DNA of 17,889 nucleotides from Ornithomonoglobus_A sp034090805 (GCA_034090805.1 JAXDRV010000079.1:1-17889), one strand, 5' to 3'. Positions 6,625 to 15,154 are shown, counted from the stretch's first letter. The notes: a model not told the origin generated them from the letters alone. Program-made: numbers and translations.

Positions 6625-8219
6625 AGCTGAATTTGGACGGAATAAAGGACAGAGCGGCATGGGAAGGCGCGGGGATAAGCCTGCCTTCTTATGACGTGGA
6701 AAAAATAAAGGAAAATACACTCGCCGCTCCGAGGTGGGTGCATTTCGGTGCGGGGAATATTTTCAGGATTTTTATCGGAGGCATTGCCGATAAGCTGATA
6801 AGTGCGGGTAAATGCGATACGGGAATTATATGTGCCGAAACTTTTGATTTTGATGTTACGGATAAGATATACAAGCCGTATGACAATCTTGTGCTTGCGG
6901 TAACGCTCAAGGCGGACGGCAGTACCGATAAGGAGGTTTACGGCTCGCTGTGCGGTGCTTTGAAAACAGAGGGTAATTTTGACCGAAATGAGCTGAAAAG
7001 AATTTTCACGAGTGAAAGTCTGCAAATCGTTTCGTTTACGATTACGGAAAAGGGATATGCGCTTAAAAATGCCTCCGGCGAATACTTTGGTTTTGTTGAA
7101 GAGGATATGAAAAACGGTCCTGAAAATGCAAAATCGGCGATGGCGGTTGTGTGCGCAATGCTGTATGAGCGGTATAAAGCAGGAAAATATCCGATAGCGG
7201 TTGTGTCGATGGATAACTGCTCCCATAACGGAGAAAAGCTTAAAGGCTCAGTCGTTGAAACGGCGAGGGTATGGAAGGCAAACGGCTTTGTCGATGATGG
7301 ATTTTTGGAGTATATAACGGACGAAAGCGTTGTTTCGTTCCCGTGGACGATGATAGATAAGATAACACCCAGACCGGCGGATTCGGTTGCCGAGGAGCTG
7401 AAAAGGGCGGGCGTTGATGATATGGAGCCGATCGTTACGTCAAAAAAGACGTATATTGCTCCGTTTGTGAATGCCGAAGGGCCGCAGTATCTTGTTGTGG
7501 AGGATAATTTCCCGAACGGCAGACCGCCGCTTGAGGAGGCGGGAGTATATATGACCGACAGGGAAACCGTGAACAAGGTTGAGAGAATGAAGGTAACAAC
7601 GTGCCTGAATCCTCTGCATACCGCTCTTGCCGTTTACGGCTGTCTGCTCGGATATACGCTGATTGCGGATGAAATGCGTGATGCGGAGCTTAAGGGACTT
7701 GTCGAAAAAATCGCCTTTGACGAGGGAATGCCGGTTGTGACGGATCCCGTAATACTTTCACCCGAAAAATTTGTTGACGAGGTGCTGAACGTAAGAATGC
7801 CGAATCCCTTTATGCCGGACGCACCGCAGCGCATAGCCACGGACACCTCGCAGAAGGTGGGCATACGCTACGGCGAAACGATAAAGGCATATGTCAAAAA
7901 ATACGGAACGGCAGAAAAGCTCACATATATTCCGCTTGCGATTGCCGGCTGGTGCCGCTATCTGACAGGTATTGACGATAACGGAGAAGAATTTGAACGT
8001 TCGTCCGACCCAATGCTCGGAGAACTTGACGGATTGCTCGGAGGACTCGGTATCGGTGATAAATGCTCCGATAAGCTCAGACCGATTTTGTCGAATGTAA
8101 ATATTTTCGGAATAAATCTGTATGATGCGGGGATAGGAGAGAAAATTGAGGGATTTTTTGACGAGCTGAACAGCGGAAAGGGCGCGGTAAGAGCTGTGCT
8201 GAAAAAATATGTAAATTAA
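6621..8219 (+). CDS. uxuB: Fructuronate reductase, mannitol dehydrogenase family
   Basis: 532 residues of the polyol-specific long-chain dehydrogenase family. An N-terminal NAD-binding part has HFGAGNIFR (41-49), followed by SMDNCSHNG (196-204), FPWTMIDKITPR (240-251) and the catalytic stretch with Lys324, Asn330 and His333 (KVTTCLNPLH). In Escherichia coli UxuB the Lys-Asn spacing, as I recall it, is one residue shorter; this longer form looks like the Clostridia variant. It reduces D-fructuronate to D-mannonate, feeding UxuA. Position directly after uxuA with an ATGA overlap supports UxuB over mannitol or tagaturonate enzymes of the same family. The ribosome site is modest (GAGGGG), consistent with coupling. 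A strong terminator begins at the stop codon. Confidence 0.9.
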   Translation: MKLNLDGIKDRAAWEGAGISLPSYDVEKIKENTLAAPRWVHFGAGNIFRIFIGGIADKLISAGKCDTGIICAETFDFDVTDKIYKPYDNLVLAVTLKADGSTDKEVYGSLCGALKTEGNFDRNELKRIFTSESLQIVSFTITEKGYALKNASGEYFGFVEEDMKNGPENAKSAMAVVCAMLYERYKAGKYPIAVVSMDNCSHNGEKLKGSVVETARVWKANGFVDDGFLEYITDESVVSFPWTMIDKITPRPADSVAEELKRAGVDDMEPIVTSKKTYIAPFVNAEGPQYLVVEDNFPNGRPPLEEAGVYMTDRETVNKVERMKVTTCLNPLHTALAVYGCLLGYTLIADEMRDAELKGLVEKIAFDEGMPVVTDPVILSPEKFVDEVLNVRMPNPFMPDAPQRIATDTSQKVGIRYGETIKAYVKKYGTAEKLTYIPLAIAGWCRYLTGIDDNGEEFERSSDPMLGELDGLLGGLGIGDKCSDKLRPILSNVNIFGINLYDAGIGEKIEGFFDELNSGKGAVRAVLKKYVN

Positions 8220-8264
8220 AAAATACCGTCCGATGCAGTAACAAGCGTCGGACGGTATTTTTTT
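8218..8264 (+). terminator. Strong terminator after uxuB
   Basis: A stem of more than 15 bp (AAATACCGTCCGA paired with TCGGACGGTATTT, continuing with GC pairs) around an 8-nt loop, followed by seven T. It begins within the uxuB stop codon. The A-run on the left would allow some action in both directions. Confidence 0.92.
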
Positions 8265-8306
8265 GCCTCAAAACACAAATTTTCGTCAACATTTTTGTAA
8301 AATATA

Positions 8307-8335
8307 TTGCAAAACCAAAAATGATATGTTATAAT
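8307..8335 (+). promoter_or_regulatory. Promoter of the pot operon
   Basis: -35 TTGCAA (8307-8312), a 17-base spacer, -10 TATAAT (8330-8335), with TATG one base before the -10. Transcription would start near 8342, leaving a leader of about 47 bases before potD. No riboswitch-like structure was seen in the leader. Confidence 0.85.
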
Positions 8336-8388
8336 AAAGCCTGAATATAAAATGGGCGGTTGCCTGTTTTCAGAAGGAGGAGTATTAA

Positions 8389-9453
8389 ATGAGATTTTCA
8401 GTTTTGAAAAAAACGTTAGCATCTGTGCTTGCGGCTGTGCTTGCGGCGGGAATGATGTCCGGCTGCGGCGGTGGGGGAGATGCGCAGACACTTCATGTGT
8501 ACAACTGGTCGGAGTATATTCCGCAGGAGGTATACGATAAATTTGAAGAGGAAACCGGCATTAAGGTTGTTGAAACGACGTTTTCGTCAAATGAGGAAAT
8601 GCTTGCCAAGCTGACGGCGGGCGGTTCGGATCAGTACGATATAGTAATAGCGAGCAATTACGTTATACCGGCAATGCAGGAGCAGGGACTGATTAAGGAG
8701 CTGAATACAGAAAATATTCCTAATTTCGGAAATATATATGAAATGTACAGAGGCATGGACTTTGACAAGGAGAATAAGTGGAGCGTTCCGTATATGTCAA
8801 CCATGACCGTTATAGCGGTGAATAAGAAAAAATGTCAAGAGCTCGGAGTTGATATAAAGAGCTTTAAAGATTTAACAGATGAAAAGCTTAACCAAAATAT
8901 TGTTGCCGTTGATGACTGCCGTGAGCTTGTCGGAATTGCACTCAAGGCTGCGGGCAAGGATCCCGACACAACGGACGAGGCGGAAATAAAGAGTGTTGAG
9001 CCGTGGCTTGTACAGCTTGGTAAAAATATCAAAATTTACGACAGCGATACGTCATTTTCCTCGCTTGCGGCAAATGACGTTGCGGTGGGCATAGTGTATA
9101 ATATGGACGCTGCACTGGCTATAGACGAAAATCCCGATATAGATGTTATCTATACAGAGGAGCCGTGCGAGCTTTCGGTGGATAATTTTGTCATAACCGC
9201 AAACACAAAAAATGAAGAAGCTGCGGAGAAGTTCATAAACTTCATACACGAACCCGAAAACTATACCGAGTGCCTTAAGGCATATCCGGCAATCTCAATG
9301 AACGAGAAGGGCTTTGAGCTTATGGACGAGGAATATAAGAGCAACGCAGGTGCAAATCCTGACAAAAACGAGGTCGGAAGAGCGCATCTGATAGGTGACG
9401 TCGGTGAAGCGGCATCGTATTATGACGCAGTATTCTCTGCAATGAAAAACTAA
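8389..9453 (+). CDS. potD: Spermidine/putrescine-binding lipoprotein PotD
   Basis: 354 residues. A signal peptide with lipobox MSGC gives lipidated Cys26, so the mature protein is tethered outside the membrane. The mature start LHVYNWSEYIP is the hallmark of PotD/PotF periplasmic-type binding proteins. FEEETGIKVVETTFSSNEEM and the C-terminal INFIHEPEN segment also fit. It captures polyamine and hands it to the PotBC channel. AAGGAGG lies 8 bases before the ATG. It is the first gene of the operon, whereas in Escherichia coli potD is last. The downstream spacer has strong hairpins that may keep potD message more abundant than the membrane genes. Which polyamine is preferred cannot be read. Confidence 0.93.
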   Translation: MRFSVLKKTLASVLAAVLAAGMMSGCGGGGDAQTLHVYNWSEYIPQEVYDKFEEETGIKVVETTFSSNEEMLAKLTAGGSDQYDIVIASNYVIPAMQEQGLIKELNTENIPNFGNIYEMYRGMDFDKENKWSVPYMSTMTVIAVNKKKCQELGVDIKSFKDLTDEKLNQNIVAVDDCRELVGIALKAAGKDPDTTDEAEIKSVEPWLVQLGKNIKIYDSDTSFSSLAANDVAVGIVYNMDAALAIDENPDIDVIYTEEPCELSVDNFVITANTKNEEAAEKFINFIHEPENYTECLKAYPAISMNEKGFELMDEEYKSNAGANPDKNEVGRAHLIGDVGEAASYYDAVFSAMKN

Positions 9454-9459
9454 AATAAA

Positions 9460-9531
9460 ATTATGCCCGTGCGTTGTGCGGCCGGGGAAGGCTGCGGCAC
9501 GGGCATAATCCTGTTCGGAAAGGCCGAACGA
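9460..9531 (+). other. Two tandem hairpins between potD and the PII-like gene
   Basis: ATTATGCCCGTGC (9460-9472) pairs perfectly with GCACGGGCATAAT (9497-9509), with an inner GC-rich stem GCGGCC/GGCTGC. Immediately after comes GTTCGG (9513-9518) / CCGAAC (9524-9529). No T-run follows either, and the next gene starts 20 bases on, so this is more likely an mRNA-processing or stabilising element (inference) than a full terminator. Confidence 0.7.
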
Positions 9532-9550
9532 CAGCGGAAAGGAGATTTGT

Positions 9551-9889
9551 ATGAAAAAAATAGAAATCATAACAAGACCCGATAAGCTTGATATTATAAA
9601 AAGAGTTCTGGCAAAGAACGAGTATTCGGGAATGACGGTTACGGCGGCAATGGGCTGCGGCAGACAGCGCACCTCGTCGCAGAATTTTGAGTATTTGAAT
9701 GAGGAATTGAATCTGATTCCCAAAATTTACGTTATGACGGTTGTATGGGACGAGGATCTGGAGGAGATAATATGTGAGCTCCAGGAAAATCTTACGACAG
9801 GCAGCGTCGGCGACGGAAAAATGTTTATTTCAAACATTGAGGACGTTGTGAGAATACGCAGCGGAGAAAGAGGCGAAAAAATACTCTGA
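9551..9889 (+). CDS. potN: PII-family signalling protein in the polyamine operon (PotN-like)
   Basis: 112 residues, standard PII length. KIEIITRPDKLDIIKRVL, GMTVT (27-31), GCGRQ (35-39), Pro57-Lys58, the B-loop TGSVGDGK (83-90) and the C-loop RIRSGERGE (101-109) are all present, so ATP/ADP binding is expected. Gln39 and Lys58, which in classical PII help bind Mg-ATP-2-oxoglutarate, are kept. The T-loop has normal length but is quite different: Glu at position 51 where GlnB has the uridylylated Tyr, and Phe at 46. The gene sits between potD and potA rather than next to amtB or glnA. Firmicute PII relatives encoded with pot genes have been named PotN and described as energy-state sensors; I assign this by context and T-loop. 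A likely partner is PotA or the PotBC channel. Start ATG with AAAGGAG. Confidence 0.8.
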   Translation: MKKIEIITRPDKLDIIKRVLAKNEYSGMTVTAAMGCGRQRTSSQNFEYLNEELNLIPKIYVMTVVWDEDLEEIICELQENLTTGSVGDGKMFISNIEDVVRIRSGERGEKIL

Positions 9890-9910
9890 AAATAAAGGAG
9901 GACGGGTCTT

Positions 9911-11065
9911 GTGGAAAATAATATTGTCGTAAGGCTTGTAGATGTTGAAAAGAACTACGGCGATAACCGAATAGTAAAAAAGATAAACATTGATGTAGCC
10001 GAGGGGGAATTTTTAACGCTTCTCGGTCCTTCGGGATGCGTAAAAACAACGACTCTCAGAATGATAGCGGGCTTTGAAACCGTAACGAACGGAACAATTT
10101 TGCTTGAGGGAGAGGACGTAAGGGACAAAAAGCCGAATGAAAGAGATGTAAATACGGTTTTTCAGAATTATGCGCTTTTTCCGCATATGAATATCAAGGA
10201 TAATATAAGCTTCGGACTGGTGGAAAAGCGTGTTCCGAAGAAGGAGATAAAGCAGCGTGTGAGCGAGATGCTCAAGCTTGTGCGGCTTGAGGGAATGGAG
10301 CATCGTATGCCGTCGCAGCTTTCGGGAGGACAAAAGCAGCGTGTGGCGATAGCGAGAGCACTTGTAAACAGACCTAAGGTTCTGCTTTTGGACGAGCCTC
10401 TCGGTGCGCTTGATTTAAAGCTCAGAAAGCAGATGCAGTCGGAGCTTAAGCACCTTCAGCAAAAGCTGGGTATTACGTTTATATACGTTACCCACGACCA
10501 GGAGGAGGCGCTTACCATGAGCGACAGAATAGCCGTAATGAACGACGGAGTGATTGAGCAGATAGGAACGCCGAGAGAAATTTACGATACTCCGAAAACA
10601 AAATTTGTTGCCGATTTCATAGGCGAATCAAATATAATCGAGGGATATTCCCAAAAGGTGAACGACGGACTGATGAGGATAATTTTTGAATCGGGCAAGG
10701 CTCTTGTGCATGATAAGGGGATTGACGTTGACGAAATGCTCTACATATGCGTGCGCCCCGAAAATCTGCGTGTAACACGTGAGCCTGTCAAGGGATTTTC
10801 GATCAAAGGGCGTGTAAAGGAGCATATCTTTACCGGTTCGTCCACAAAAACGATAATAGAGCTTTTGAACGGTCAGGAGCTTAAGGCGGCAAGAACACCG
10901 GAGGCAGAACTTTGCCCGATAGGAGAAAGGGTGAATATCTCATGGGCGCCGGAGCGTGCGGCGGTGCTGCACACAAAGGAGGATAAGCTCTATGACGAAA
11001 TAGAGAATAATTCGGCTGCGGAAATGTTCAAATCCTTTATGAAAGAGGATGATGACAATGCGTAA
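9911..11065 (+). CDS. potA: Polyamine ABC transporter ATPase PotA, altered Walker A
   Basis: 384 residues: ABC ATPase domain (about 5-240) followed by a TOBE-type regulatory domain. Seen: Q-loop Gln85 (VFQNYALF), signature LSGGQ (137-141), Walker B VLLLDEP (157-163) with Glu162, D-loop GALD, and switch His195 (VTHDQEEA). Walker A reads GPSGCVKTT (39-47): the glycine before the lysine is Val44 (codon GTA at 10040-10042), where PotA normally has GPSGCGKTT. This glycine is nearly invariant in P-loops, so the protein may be impaired, or the base may be an error. Every other motif and the reading frame are intact. Start is GTG with AAGGAGG upstream; the 3' end overlaps potB. Energises polyamine uptake at the cytoplasmic face. 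Confidence 0.93.
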   Translation: MENNIVVRLVDVEKNYGDNRIVKKINIDVAEGEFLTLLGPSGCVKTTTLRMIAGFETVTNGTILLEGEDVRDKKPNERDVNTVFQNYALFPHMNIKDNISFGLVEKRVPKKEIKQRVSEMLKLVRLEGMEHRMPSQLSGGQKQRVAIARALVNRPKVLLLDEPLGALDLKLRKQMQSELKHLQQKLGITFIYVTHDQEEALTMSDRIAVMNDGVIEQIGTPREIYDTPKTKFVADFIGESNIIEGYSQKVNDGLMRIIFESGKALVHDKGIDVDEMLYICVRPENLRVTREPVKGFSIKGRVKEHIFTGSSTKTIIELLNGQELKAARTPEAELCPIGERVNISWAPERAAVLHTKEDKLYDEIENNSAAEMFKSFMKEDDDNA

Positions 11066-11906
11066 AAAGCACACGGCTGCGCAGACCGTAATGATTGCGC
11101 CGACAATACTGTGGCTTGGGGCGTTTTTGCTTGCGCCGCTTGTGATTGTCGTGGGAATAAGCTTTATGACGAAAAACGCTCACGGGGGAGTCAATCTTAC
11201 GCTTACGCTTGATGCGTATAAGGAAATGATGAAGCCGGATTATTTTGTGATATTCGTGCGCTCGATATGGCTTGCCGTAAAAACGGCTCTGCTGTGTCTG
11301 GTGCTTGGGTATCCGCTTGCGTCGATAATAGCAAAATCCTCGCCGAGTGTAAAGCCGGTACTGGTGCTTATGGTAATGCTGCCGTTTTGGATAAATTCGA
11401 TGATACGTCTTTACGGCTGGATGACGATGCTCAGGACGGAGGGTATACTAAATAATATTCTGATTGCTCTGGGCATTATAAAGGAACCGCTTGCGATGCT
11501 TTATACGGACGGAGCGGTGCTTTTGGGTATGGTATATGAGCTGTTGCCGTTTGCGGTGCTGCCATTGTATACGTCAATCGAAAAAATAGACGCATCCTTG
11601 CTTGAGGCTGCGTGCGATCTCGGAGCGACAAAGCGCAGGAGCTTTATAAGAGTAACGCTGCCGCTTACGATGCCGGGAATATTTGCCGGGACGATACAGA
11701 CGTTTATACCGGCACTCGGATTGTTCTTCGTTTCCGATATGCTCGGCGGCGGAAGCAGTATGTACCTTGGAAATCTGATAAAAAATCAATTCCTGTCCGC
11801 ACGTAACTGGCCTCTCGGAGCGGCACTGTCGCTGTTGCTTATAGCGATAACGATTGTGCTTATGAGGCTGTATACCAAGGTTGGGAATTTGGACGATATA
11901 GTATAG
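11058..11906 (+). CDS. potB: Polyamine ABC transporter permease PotB
   Basis: 282 residues from the ATG at 11058, with about six hydrophobic helices. The binding-protein-dependent permease (EAA) motif is LLEAACDLGATKRRSFIRVT followed by LPLTMPG, which contacts PotA. WLGAFLLAPLVIVVGISF marks the first helix, typical of PotB. Three in-frame ATGs occur (11049, 11052, 11058). The last is preferred because AGAGG (11044-11048) is 9 bases before it. The start lies inside the end of potA (8-base overlap), indicating coupled translation. It forms the membrane channel with PotC. Confidence 0.93.
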   Translation: MRKKHTAAQTVMIAPTILWLGAFLLAPLVIVVGISFMTKNAHGGVNLTLTLDAYKEMMKPDYFVIFVRSIWLAVKTALLCLVLGYPLASIIAKSSPSVKPVLVLMVMLPFWINSMIRLYGWMTMLRTEGILNNILIALGIIKEPLAMLYTDGAVLLGMVYELLPFAVLPLYTSIEKIDASLLEAACDLGATKRRSFIRVTLPLTMPGIFAGTIQTFIPALGLFFVSDMLGGGSSMYLGNLIKNQFLSARNWPLGAALSLLLIAITIVLMRLYTKVGNLDDIV

Positions 11907-11918
11907 GGAGGTTGAGAA

Positions 11919-12707
11919 TTGAAAAAAGAATTTAAACCGCTTTCGGTGCTGTATGCCTGCCTTATCTATACGTTTTTGTATATACCGATAATCGTTGTTA
12001 TAATATATTCCTTTAATACCTCAAAAAGGAACATAACCTTTGACGGCCTCACGCTTGAATGGTATGGGAAAATGTTTAAAAACGAGCAGCTGATGCGTGC
12101 GTTCTACAACACGCTGATTGTGTCGTTTGTGAGTACGGCAATATCGGTGGTCATAGGCACACTGTGTGCGGTGGGACTGCATAAGTTTGAGTTTAAGCTG
12201 AAATCGCTCATAAGCGACGCACTGTATATTCCGATAGTTATTCCGGAGCTTGTGCTCGGTATAGGACTGCTTGTGTTTTTTTCGGCAATTAATCTGCCGA
12301 CAAGCATATACACTCTGATAATTTCGCACGTGACGTTTTCGATGCCGTTTGTGGTGATTACGGTGCGTTCGAGAATTGCGGGCTTTGACAAATCGATAGA
12401 GGAGGCGGCGAGGGATCTCGGCGCAAATGAGCTGCATACATTCATGCGTGTGACGCTGCCGATGATTGCTCCGGGAGTAATTTCCGGCGGAATGCTTGCG
12501 CTTACGATGTCGCTTGATGATGTGGTTGTGAGTTATTTCACGGCGGGACCCGACAGCACAACACTGCCGCTCAAAATCCTCGGCATGGTTAAGAAGGGCG
12601 TATCGCCGGACGTTAATGCGCTGTCGGCACTGATGATTGTCGGAACGATAGCTATTATGGTGATTTCGCAGCTTATACAGCGAAGAATGGAAAAGAAAAA
12701 CAGATAA
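11919..12707 (+). CDS. potC: Polyamine ABC transporter permease PotC
   Basis: 262 residues, about six membrane helices, starting with TTG (AGGGAGG at 11905-11911, 7 bases upstream). The YSFNTSK segment near residue 30 and the EAA loop EEAARDLGANELHTFMRVT followed by LPMIAPG are typical of PotC. SLDDVVVSYF in the second half is also a PotC hallmark. It pairs with PotB. It is the last gene of the operon; a terminator starts within its stop codon. It runs 12 bases after potB. Confidence 0.93.
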   Translation: MKKEFKPLSVLYACLIYTFLYIPIIVVIIYSFNTSKRNITFDGLTLEWYGKMFKNEQLMRAFYNTLIVSFVSTAISVVIGTLCAVGLHKFEFKLKSLISDALYIPIVIPELVLGIGLLVFFSAINLPTSIYTLIISHVTFSMPFVVITVRSRIAGFDKSIEEAARDLGANELHTFMRVTLPMIAPGVISGGMLALTMSLDDVVVSYFTAGPDSTTLPLKILGMVKKGVSPDVNALSALMIVGTIAIMVISQLIQRRMEKKNR

Positions 12708-12730
12708 AGGGTTCACAATGAACCCTTTTT
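12706..12730 (+). terminator. Terminator of the pot operon
   Basis: Perfect 10-bp stem AAAGGGTTCA / TGAACCCTTT with loop CAA, followed by further T. It overlaps the potC stop codon. Confidence 0.88.
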
Positions 12731-12741
12731 GAATATAACGG

Positions 12742-12771
12742 TTGAAAAAATAATGAGAAATGTGTTATAAT
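12742..12771 (+). promoter_or_regulatory. Promoter of pcrA
   Basis: -35 TTGAAA (12742-12747), an 18-base spacer, -10 TATAAT (12766-12771), with TGTG one base before the -10. Start near 12778; leader about 40 bases. Confidence 0.78.
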
Positions 12772-12820
12772 ATATAATGAAGAAATTACAATGCCGCACA
12801 AGCGGCTGAACGGAGCTTAT

Positions 12821-15016
12821 ATGGAAAATATTTTGAAAAATTTAAACGACAAGCAGCGTGAGGCTGTTACCACAACCGAAGGGCCTCTGCTTATAGTGGC
12901 GGGAGCCGGCAGCGGAAAAACAACGGTGCTTGTCAACAGGATAGCATACATAATCGACCAAGGCAAGGCAGCACCCTATCAGATGCTTGCGATTACATTT
13001 ACAAATAAAGCCGCCAACGAAATGCGGGAGCGTATATCGGCACTTCTGCCCGGAGTCGAGAGCGATATGTGGATAGGAACGTTTCACTCGATATGCGTAA
13101 AAATCCTGCGCCGGACGATAGACCTTCTCGGCTACGGCAATGATTTTGTCATTTACGATACAGCCGATGTTAAAACGGTTTTAAAGGAATGTTATCGGGA
13201 GCTTGACATAGACGAGAAAAATTATCCGCCGAGGAACGTCAGCTCGGTAATCAGCAATGCGAAAAACGATTCTCTTGATGCGGAAACGTTTGAAACCGTA
13301 TACAAAACCGACTACAGAATGTCCGTGATCGCAAAAATATACAAGCTGTATCAAAGCAAGCTTAAGCGCAATAATGCTGTCGATTTTGACGACATTATTT
13401 TGAATACGGTAAAAATTCTGAGCCTTAATCCCGATGTGCTTGAAAAATATCAAAACCGATTCAGATATATTCTTGTGGACGAATATCAGGATACGAACAA
13501 TATTCAATATCTGCTTATCAGTCTGCTTGCCGGAGGTCATCACAATATCTGCGTTGTGGGTGATGACGACCAGAGTATATATAAATTCAGAGGAGCAAAT
13601 ATAGGTAATATCCTAAGCTTTGAAAGTGATTACGAAAATGCAAAGCGCATTACTCTTGAGCAGAATTACCGCAGCACGCAGAATATCCTCGGTGCGGCAA
13701 ATGCGGTTATTGCAAATAATCACGAAAGAATGGGCAAGGAGCTTTGGACGGCGAAAGGTGACGGTAACAGGATAATCACATATACGGGGCAGTCGGAGTA
13801 TGACGAGGCGGGCTTTATTGCGGAGCGGATAAAGGAGTATCACGATAACGGCGGCAGCTTCGGCGATTGTGCGATTTTGTACAGAACGAACGCTCAGTCG
13901 CGTGTGATAGAAGAAATGCTTATGCGCAGTGCGATACCGTACAGAGTGCTTGCCGGACTGCGATTCTATGACAGAAAGGAAATCAAGGATATTATCGCAT
14001 ATCTGCGCCTTATTCATAATCCCAACGATGATATGAGCCTAAGGCGTATCATCAACGAGCCGAAGCGTAAGATAGGCGGTGCAACAGTGGATAAGCTGAC
14101 GGCGCTTGCGGCGGCGGACGAGTGCAGCATTTACGATATTATCTCAAATGCGCATCTGTATGCGGACGAGCTAAAAAGTGCGGTAAGTAAGCTTGAGGCA
14201 TTCCGTGAGCTTATGGACAGTCTGATAAAGCTGAAAAAAACGATTCCCCTGACGCAGCTCATAACACGTACCCTAAACGATACGGGTTATCTTGCAATGC
14301 TCCAGGCGGACAGCACAGTTGAGAATCAGACCCGCTGCGAAAACCTTGACGAATTTATGAACGTTGCCGCCGAATACGAGCAAAATCCCGAATACGACGG
14401 TACATTGGCGGAATTTTTGGAAAGTGTGACGCTTGTGTCGGATATTGACAGCTATGATGAAACAGAGGATGCGGCCGTCATGATGACGATTCACAGCGCA
14501 AAGGGACTTGAGTTTCCGACCGTCTTTCTGACAGGCCTTGAGGAGGGATTGTTCCCCGGAATGAAGTCGATAGGAAATGAGGACGACATTCAGGAGGAGC
14601 GCAGACTCTGCTATGTTGCGATAACACGTGCGAGAGAACAGCTGTATATAACGAAAAGTATGTCACGCACGGTTTACGGCAAGACGGCACCGGCTCAACC
14701 ATCGAGATTTTTCAAGGAAATTCCGAAGGAATTTATTGATGATAAGACGGAAATCAGAACACGTGCAAAGGATTTTGTGAGAAGTGCAGTAAGAAGCAAT
14801 CCGTATGTTGAGCATATGAGCAGAATAAACGGAAATCAATCATCGGCAGGAAATGATTTAAACAAGGGAGATGTTGTGGAGCACAGAAAGTTCGGCAGAG
14901 GACGGATATTGAGCGTAAAGCAGTTCGGCAGTGATGCGATTCTTGAGATAGATTTTGAGGGAATAGGCGTAAAGCAGCTTATGGCGGCGTTTGCGGGACT
15001 TAAAAAGCTAAAATAA
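12821..15016 (+). CDS. pcrA: ATP-dependent DNA helicase PcrA/UvrD
   Basis: 731 residues, superfamily 1A helicase that unwinds DNA 3'-to-5' in repair and replication-conflict resolution. Motifs in order: Q-motif LNDKQREAV (8-16), Walker A AGAGSGKTT (27-35), ITFTNKAANEM (Ia), GTFHSICVKILRR, Walker B VDEYQD (219-224), GDDDQSIYKFRGA (III), QNYRST (IV), TIHSAKGLEF (V), and EERRLCYVAITRARE (VI). The C-terminal 50 residues (GDVVEHRKFGRGRILSV...) form the Tudor-like domain by which PcrA binds RNA polymerase. I start at ATG 12821 because CGGAG sits 5 bases before it and the alignment to PcrA begins there. An in-frame ATG 10 codons earlier has no ribosome site. It stands alone with its own promoter, between two operons. 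Confidence 0.95.
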   Translation: MENILKNLNDKQREAVTTTEGPLLIVAGAGSGKTTVLVNRIAYIIDQGKAAPYQMLAITFTNKAANEMRERISALLPGVESDMWIGTFHSICVKILRRTIDLLGYGNDFVIYDTADVKTVLKECYRELDIDEKNYPPRNVSSVISNAKNDSLDAETFETVYKTDYRMSVIAKIYKLYQSKLKRNNAVDFDDIILNTVKILSLNPDVLEKYQNRFRYILVDEYQDTNNIQYLLISLLAGGHHNICVVGDDDQSIYKFRGANIGNILSFESDYENAKRITLEQNYRSTQNILGAANAVIANNHERMGKELWTAKGDGNRIITYTGQSEYDEAGFIAERIKEYHDNGGSFGDCAILYRTNAQSRVIEEMLMRSAIPYRVLAGLRFYDRKEIKDIIAYLRLIHNPNDDMSLRRIINEPKRKIGGATVDKLTALAAADECSIYDIISNAHLYADELKSAVSKLEAFRELMDSLIKLKKTIPLTQLITRTLNDTGYLAMLQADSTVENQTRCENLDEFMNVAAEYEQNPEYDGTLAEFLESVTLVSDIDSYDETEDAAVMMTIHSAKGLEFPTVFLTGLEEGLFPGMKSIGNEDDIQEERRLCYVAITRAREQLYITKSMSRTVYGKTAPAQPSRFFKEIPKEFIDDKTEIRTRAKDFVRSAVRSNPYVEHMSRINGNQSSAGNDLNKGDVVEHRKFGRGRILSVKQFGSDAILEIDFEGIGVKQLMAAFAGLKKLK

Positions 15017-15027
15017 TGCTCACTGAA

Positions 15028-15052
15028 CAAATGCGATTGAAAATCGCATTTG
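15028..15052 (+). other. Hairpin after pcrA
   Basis: Perfect 11-bp inverted repeat CAAATGCGATT / AATCGCATTTG with a 3-base loop, 12 bases past the pcrA stop. No T-run follows, so it is a weak terminator at best. It may mark the pcrA 3' end together with the later palindrome at 15181-15247. Confidence 0.5.
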
Positions 15053-15108
15053 GAAAAATTATGACTATTGTCAAAATTTTACACAGTTCGCATTGATAAA
15101 GTCTTCCC

Positions 15109-15154
15109 AAATAAATATTTTGAGAGCAAAATATTTATTTCAGCAGTCATTAAA
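15109..15154. repeat. Intergenic hairpin repeat, copy B (short form)
   Basis: A 13-bp perfect inverted repeat (15109-15121 with 15128-15140) around loop GAGAGC, followed by CAGCAGTCATTAAA. The 27 bases 15114-15140 match 1-27 and the next 14 match 125-138, so this copy lacks the 97-bp double-hairpin segment found at the window start. It lies between pcrA and the L33 promoter, in the 15017-15305 gap, which holds no gene. Confidence 0.75.

Noticed and set aside
6028..7226. Two overlapping antisense open frames of about 230 codons across the uxuA-uxuB junction
   Set aside because: Both cover confidently assigned uxuA and uxuB sequence, show no known domain, and lack promoter or ribosome site on that strand.
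12021..12716. 231-codon antisense open frame over potC
   Set aside because: The translation is unusually rich in His, Arg and Asn, as expected from reading a membrane-protein gene backward; it also covers the potC terminator.
12791..12820. Upstream in-frame ATG for pcrA adding 10 residues
   Set aside because: No ribosome site before it, and the PcrA Q-motif region begins normally from ATG 12821, which has CGGAG upstream.
15028..15052. Hairpin after pcrA as a full rho-independent terminator
   Set aside because: The stem is good but there is no T-run after it; it is kept only as an unclassified hairpin.
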